Assembly: GCA_013140775.1 (NCBI GenBank)
Contig: JABFSA010000001.1
Location: 1 to 64,000, forward strand
Length of the DNA: 64,000 nt
From: Acidobacteriota bacterium
GTDB lineage: Bacteria > Acidobacteriota > Vicinamibacteria > Vicinamibacterales > UBA2999
Reading direction: 5' to 3'
The translations under genes were made by a program, and so were the position numbers. Positions within the stretch are counted from its first letter, which is position 1. Each line of letters begins with the position of its first letter. The notes below the pieces were generated by a model. The model searched no databases, was not told the DNA's origin, and saw nothing but the letters and a program-made list of their open reading frames with translations. Positions 61,020-64,000 of this stretch are shown here, piece by piece.

Positions 61020-62093
61020 CTAGCGCATGAGCTGACGGATGCGGATGAGGTATGCGAGCACCTCGGCAACCGCGCCGAACAACGGAGCCGGAATCGTGTC
61101 GCCGACTTCCGCGCCCGCATAGAGCGCCCGCGCGAGCGGCGGGTTCTCGATGATGGGGACGCTGTTCAAGCGGGCGATTTCTCGAATGCGACCGGCCAGC
61201 AGGTCCTTGCCCTTGGCGACCACAATCGGGGCGGCCGTCTTTTCGCGGTCGTACTGGAGAGCGATCGCGAAGTGGGTCGGGTTCGTGATGACAACCGTCG
61301 CTGTTGCCGTCGCGTGCAGCATCCGGCGCCGCGCCATGTCACGCTGTACGCGTCGCACACGGGCTTTGACTTCGGGGCGTCCTTCGTCGCTGCGCGCCTC
61401 TTCCGTCACTTCCTGCCGCGTCATCATCAACGACTGCATCAACCGCCATCGCTGAATGCCGTAGTCGGCGGCGCCCAGTACCACCAGCGCCACGGATGCC
61501 TGCCACAGAAGTTTGAGCAACGCGGCCCAGCCGCGGCTCGCGGTTGTCGCCGTCCCGGCGCCCATCAACCCTGGTGCGTCGAGCATGAACTCCGTGCCGA
61601 CGCCCCACGCGATGTAGCCAAGCACGCTCGCCGCGATGAGGGCTTTCAACGTGTCGATCCCCGACTGAGACGGTTTCAGCCGCTTGAGACCGTTCGCCGG
61701 ATTGAGCCTTCCAAGGCTGGGCTGAAGCGCGTCAGTCGAGAACGTGAAACCACCCTGAAGGACGGCGGCCGCTACGCCAGCCGACGCCGCGGCGAGCGCA
61801 ACGGGACCTGCGGCAATCGCGAAGATGCCTCCGTTGGTCAAGACCATGGCCGCGAGGTCCTCTCCGGACACGGCCGCCTTCGCGAACCGGTCGAGCCCTG
61901 CGAGGTTGGTCGAAATCAGCGTCCCGAGACGGACGATCACTTCTGAACCCAGCGATGCGAGCGTCGCGATCGCCGCCACGAGTCCCGCGGCGGACGCAAG
62001 GTCGCGGCTCCGGACAACCTGTCCTTTGCGCCGCGCTTCGCGCAGTCGTTTCGCTGTGGGTTTGAGATTGCGTTCGCCGGTGGAGTCCGCCAT
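61020..62093 (-). CDS. flhB: Flagellar export switch protein FlhB
   Basis: The 357-residue protein has EATEEARSDEGRPEVKAR-like linker (EVTEEARSDEGRPEVKARVR), four membrane segments and the autocleavage site TVVITNPTHFAIALQYDREK (NPTH). AGGAG precedes the ATG. Cleavage switches export from rod/hook to filament substrates. Confidence 0.96.
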   Translation of the reverse strand: MADSTGERNLKPTAKRLREARRKGQVVRSRDLASAAGLVAAIATLASLGSEVIVRLGTLISTNLAGLDRFAKAAVSGEDLAAMVLTNGGIFAIAAGPVALAAASAGVAAAVLQGGFTFSTDALQPSLGRLNPANGLKRLKPSQSGIDTLKALIAASVLGYIAWGVGTEFMLDAPGLMGAGTATTASRGWAALLKLLWQASVALVVLGAADYGIQRWRLMQSLMMTRQEVTEEARSDEGRPEVKARVRRVQRDMARRRMLHATATATVVITNPTHFAIALQYDREKTAAPIVVAKGKDLLAGRIREIARLNSVPIIENPPLARALYAGAEVGDTIPAPLFGAVAEVLAYLIRIRQLMR

Positions 62094-62102
62094 TGCCTGC
62101 TC

Positions 62103-62864
62103 CTACCTGAACGCCTGGGCGCCCTGCAAGCCGAGTTGAACGATCGTGTCCGCTGCCCCGGTGGCGACACGGGACACCATCGGGATCATCACGCCGAGCA
62201 ACACCAGGCCAACGAGCAACCGCAGCGGCGCGCCAATCACCATCAGGTTGAGCATGGGGGCGGCTCGCGAGACGAGGCCGATACCCAGCTCCACGACGAG
62301 CATCACCAGAATCAACGGAGCGGCCAGGCGCGTACCGAGGACGAAGACCAGACCGAGCATTTCGACGACCGTTGCGACGAGAGACCCGCCGATCTGTCCC
62401 CCTCCCATTGGCACACGCTCGTACGACGCACCGAGCGCCCGAAGGATGGCGTGGTGGCCGTTCACCAGCAGAAACGTCACCAGCACCAGGTTGGCGTAGA
62501 GCGACGCGATCATGTTGTTGCGCACACCGCTCTGGGGGTCCACGATGGCGCTGTAGGACAGGCCGAGTTGAAAGCCGGTCATGTGTCCTGCCAACTCAAC
62601 AGCGTTGATGAAGACCCGCACGGCAAGACCAAGCGCAAACCCGATCGCCGCTTCCCGCGTCACAACGAGCGCGATCGAGATCGCGTTCTCGGTGGGCTGT
62701 GGCATCGACACCGACGGAAGAAGGGCCAGTGCGAGTAGAACGGTCAGACCGATCTTGACCGGCGCAGGCGCGTAGTTCCCACCGAAGATCGGCGCGACAA
62801 GAATCAACATGCCAGGCCGAACGAGCAGGAGGGCGAACTGCGCCAATGGTGCGAGATCGCTCAC
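62103..62864 (-). CDS. fliR: Flagellar export protein FliR
   Basis: I choose GTG 62864, which overlaps the fliQ stop (GTGA), giving 253 residues. FALLLVRPGMLILVAPIFGG, VFINAVELAGHMTGFQLGLS and PLILVMLVVELGIGLVSRAA are typical FliR membrane segments. It is a membrane part of the export gate. Confidence 0.93.
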   Translation of the reverse strand: MSDLAPLAQFALLLVRPGMLILVAPIFGGNYAPAPVKIGLTVLLALALLPSVSMPQPTENAISIALVVTREAAIGFALGLAVRVFINAVELAGHMTGFQLGLSYSAIVDPQSGVRNNMIASLYANLVLVTFLLVNGHHAILRALGASYERVPMGGGQIGGSLVATVVEMLGLVFVLGTRLAAPLILVMLVVELGIGLVSRAAPMLNLMVIGAPLRLLVGLVLLGVMIPMVSRVATGAADTIVQLGLQGAQAFR

Positions 62865-63130
62865 CGCACCATCTCCGGAAGCCGCATGATCAGCTGACGG
62901 GCAAACCCGCTGAGCGACCGCAGCATCCATGGGAACGTCAGGGCAAAGACGAAGAAGATCGCGGCCGCACGCGGCAGAAAGGCCAGAACGTTGTCCTGAA
63001 TGGACGTGACCGTCTGGAAGACGCTGACGAGTACACCAGCAAGGAGACCCGCCGCGAGCATCGGCATCGTGACCATCACCGCAATCTCGATGGCCTGTCG
63101 AATCGTGCCGACGACCAGAGCGTCAGACAT
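62861..63130 (-). CDS. fliQ: Flagellar export protein FliQ
   Basis: The 89-residue protein has two membrane helices: IRQAIEIAVMVTMPMLAAGL with LAGVLVSVFQTVTSIQDNVL, and FLPRAAAIFFVFALTFPWML. It is the small subunit of the FliPQR export gate. The order fliP, fliQ, fliR is standard. Confidence 0.94.
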   Translation of the reverse strand: MSDALVVGTIRQAIEIAVMVTMPMLAAGLLAGVLVSVFQTVTSIQDNVLAFLPRAAAIFFVFALTFPWMLRSLSGFARQLIMRLPEMVR

Positions 63131-63151
63131 GGCGCACCTTCTGTCTGGACA

Positions 63152-63904
63152 TCAGACGAAACTCCGCACGAGCGATGACACGAGCAGGTTCCACCCGTCC
63201 ACCATGACGAACAGCAGCACCTTGAACGGCAGCGAAATCATCGCCGGGGGCAGCTGCAGCATGCCCATCGAGAGCAGCGTGGTGGACACCACGAGGTCGA
63301 TCACGAGAAACGGGATGAAGAGGAAGAACCCCATCTGGAAGCCGGTCTTGAGCTCGGAGATGGCAAACGCAGGAATGACCACTCGCATCGGCAGATCTGC
63401 GGGCGTCGCCGGGCGCGCCGACTTGCTCAACTCGACGAAGAGAGCCAGATCGGCTTCACGCGTCTGACGCAGCATGAATTCCCGGAGAGGCGGTGCGCCG
63501 GCAGTCATCGCGTCTCCAACGCTCATGTCACCGGCAATGACGGGCGCAACGGCTGCCGCGTGAATGCGATCGGCCACGGGCGCCATGATGAATGCCGTCA
63601 GGAACAGCGTGAGCCCGATCAGAATCTGATTCGACGGCATCTCCTGCGTGCCCAGTGCCTGCCGGAGGAAGTGGAAGACGATCACGATCCTCGTGAACGA
63701 GGTCATGATGACCAGCGCGGCAGGCAGGAACGTCAGCAGCGTCAGGACGATCACGATCTGCAGCGGCGCTGACACGTTGCCGACGCCTTCGACGTTCACA
63801 CTGAGATCCGTGGGGGTCGAGGCCTGCGCCATCACGGGCGCCGGCACAGATAGTGCGACCAGTACGAGCAGCAATCCGATGACGACGAATCGGGCCTTGG
63901 TCAT
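63152..63904 (-). CDS. fliP: Flagellar export protein FliP
   Basis: The 250-residue protein has a cleavable signal peptide (FVVIGLLLVLVALSVPAPVM). FliP-specific segments are VLTLLTFLPAALVIMTSFTR, IVIVFHFLRQALGTQEMPSN and QILIGLTLFLTAFIMAP. It forms the core of the export gate. Its ATG overlaps the fliO stop. Confidence 0.97.
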   Translation of the reverse strand: MTKARFVVIGLLLVLVALSVPAPVMAQASTPTDLSVNVEGVGNVSAPLQIVIVLTLLTFLPAALVIMTSFTRIVIVFHFLRQALGTQEMPSNQILIGLTLFLTAFIMAPVADRIHAAAVAPVIAGDMSVGDAMTAGAPPLREFMLRQTREADLALFVELSKSARPATPADLPMRVVIPAFAISELKTGFQMGFFLFIPFLVIDLVVSTTLLSMGMLQLPPAMISLPFKVLLFVMVDGWNLLVSSLVRSFV

Positions 63905-64000
63905 CCGCGTCCCTTCGCCGCGCCCGGCGTGTCGGCTGCCGCGGGCTGAAGGTCAGAAAGAAACGACACCGTCGATGGCGTGAGACCGATCAGTACCCGA
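63901..64000 (-). CDS. fliO: Flagellar protein FliO, C-terminal part (cut by window edge)
   Basis: The minus-strand frame ending at the TGA over the fliP start reads RVLIGLTPSTVSFLSDLQPA and finishes with an Ala/Gly-rich tail. A VGVTP-like stretch is typical of the FliO cytoplasmic domain, and the fliO-fliP order is standard. Only 32 residues are inside the window. Confidence 0.75.
   Translation of the reverse strand, partial: RVLIGLTPSTVSFLSDLQPAAADTPGAAKGRG

Noticed and set aside
1..64000. CRISPR array, rRNA, tRNA or prophage
   Set aside because: No regular spaced repeats, no tRNA T-arm-like blocks in the gaps and no phage structural genes were seen on reading.

Overview
The window is GC-rich, gene-dense DNA from a motile Gram-negative (diderm) bacterium. 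FlgH and FlgI (L- and P-ring proteins), two stator pairs, FliA/FlgM and CsrA/FliW are all present. The codon use and the mix of flagellar, hybrid-kinase and surface-glycan genes remind me of Acidobacteriota (Vicinamibacteria-like). That placement is inference only, because there is no rRNA or tRNA in the window.

Layout. 1-6.2 kb: an IS630-type transposase fragment at the edge, two membrane-anchored sulfatase-fold enzymes, a tiny membrane protein and a methyltransferase. 6.3-12.2 kb: two hybrid histidine kinases, then motB, motA and an HD-GYP-like regulator on the minus strand. 12.4-26.4 kb: a surface-glycan island. It holds a plus-strand set (GDPD, cupin, HAD phosphatase, two tandem nucleotidyltransferases, a glycosyltransferase fusion, a GT4), a minus-strand set (KpsS-like protein, FkbM methyltransferase, two GT4), and sulfotransferase, pyruvyltransferase, DUF115 and acetyltransferase genes. 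26.5-40.5 kb: one tightly packed 13-gene minus-strand run encoding a nonulosonic (pseudaminic-type) acid pathway, a Maf-type flagellin glycosyltransferase, a radical SAM protein, an ATP-grasp enzyme, an NHL protein and a second MotC/MotD-like stator pair. 40.6-43.8 kb: flagellin, fliD, fliS and a FliT-like chaperone. 43.8-48.4 kb: flgM-flgN-flgK-flgL-fliW-csrA-GNAT. 48.4-64 kb: flgJ, flgI, flgH, flgA, flgG, flgF, a MshEN protein, a SwrB-like protein, fliN, fliM, fliA, flhG, flhF, flhA, flhB, fliR, fliQ, fliP and the end of fliO.

The regulation can be partly read by eye. FliA (sigma-28)-type promoters precede flgM (very good match), flagellin, the HD-GYP/motA/motB unit and the sulfatase unit. 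Sigma-54-type (-24/-12) promoters precede the GDPD unit, the KpsS-like unit, the sulfotransferase, fliD and the 13-gene nonulosonate operon. Flagellin appears to have a GGA-rich leader suited to CsrA, with the antagonist FliW encoded beside csrA.

The most notable system is the 13-gene operon. It welds sugar synthesis, flagellin glycosylation and a second flagellar stator into one apparent transcript, and adds ATP-grasp and radical SAM enzymes that the standard pseudaminic acid pathway does not need. All functions are read from sequence motifs and family knowledge; no database search was run.
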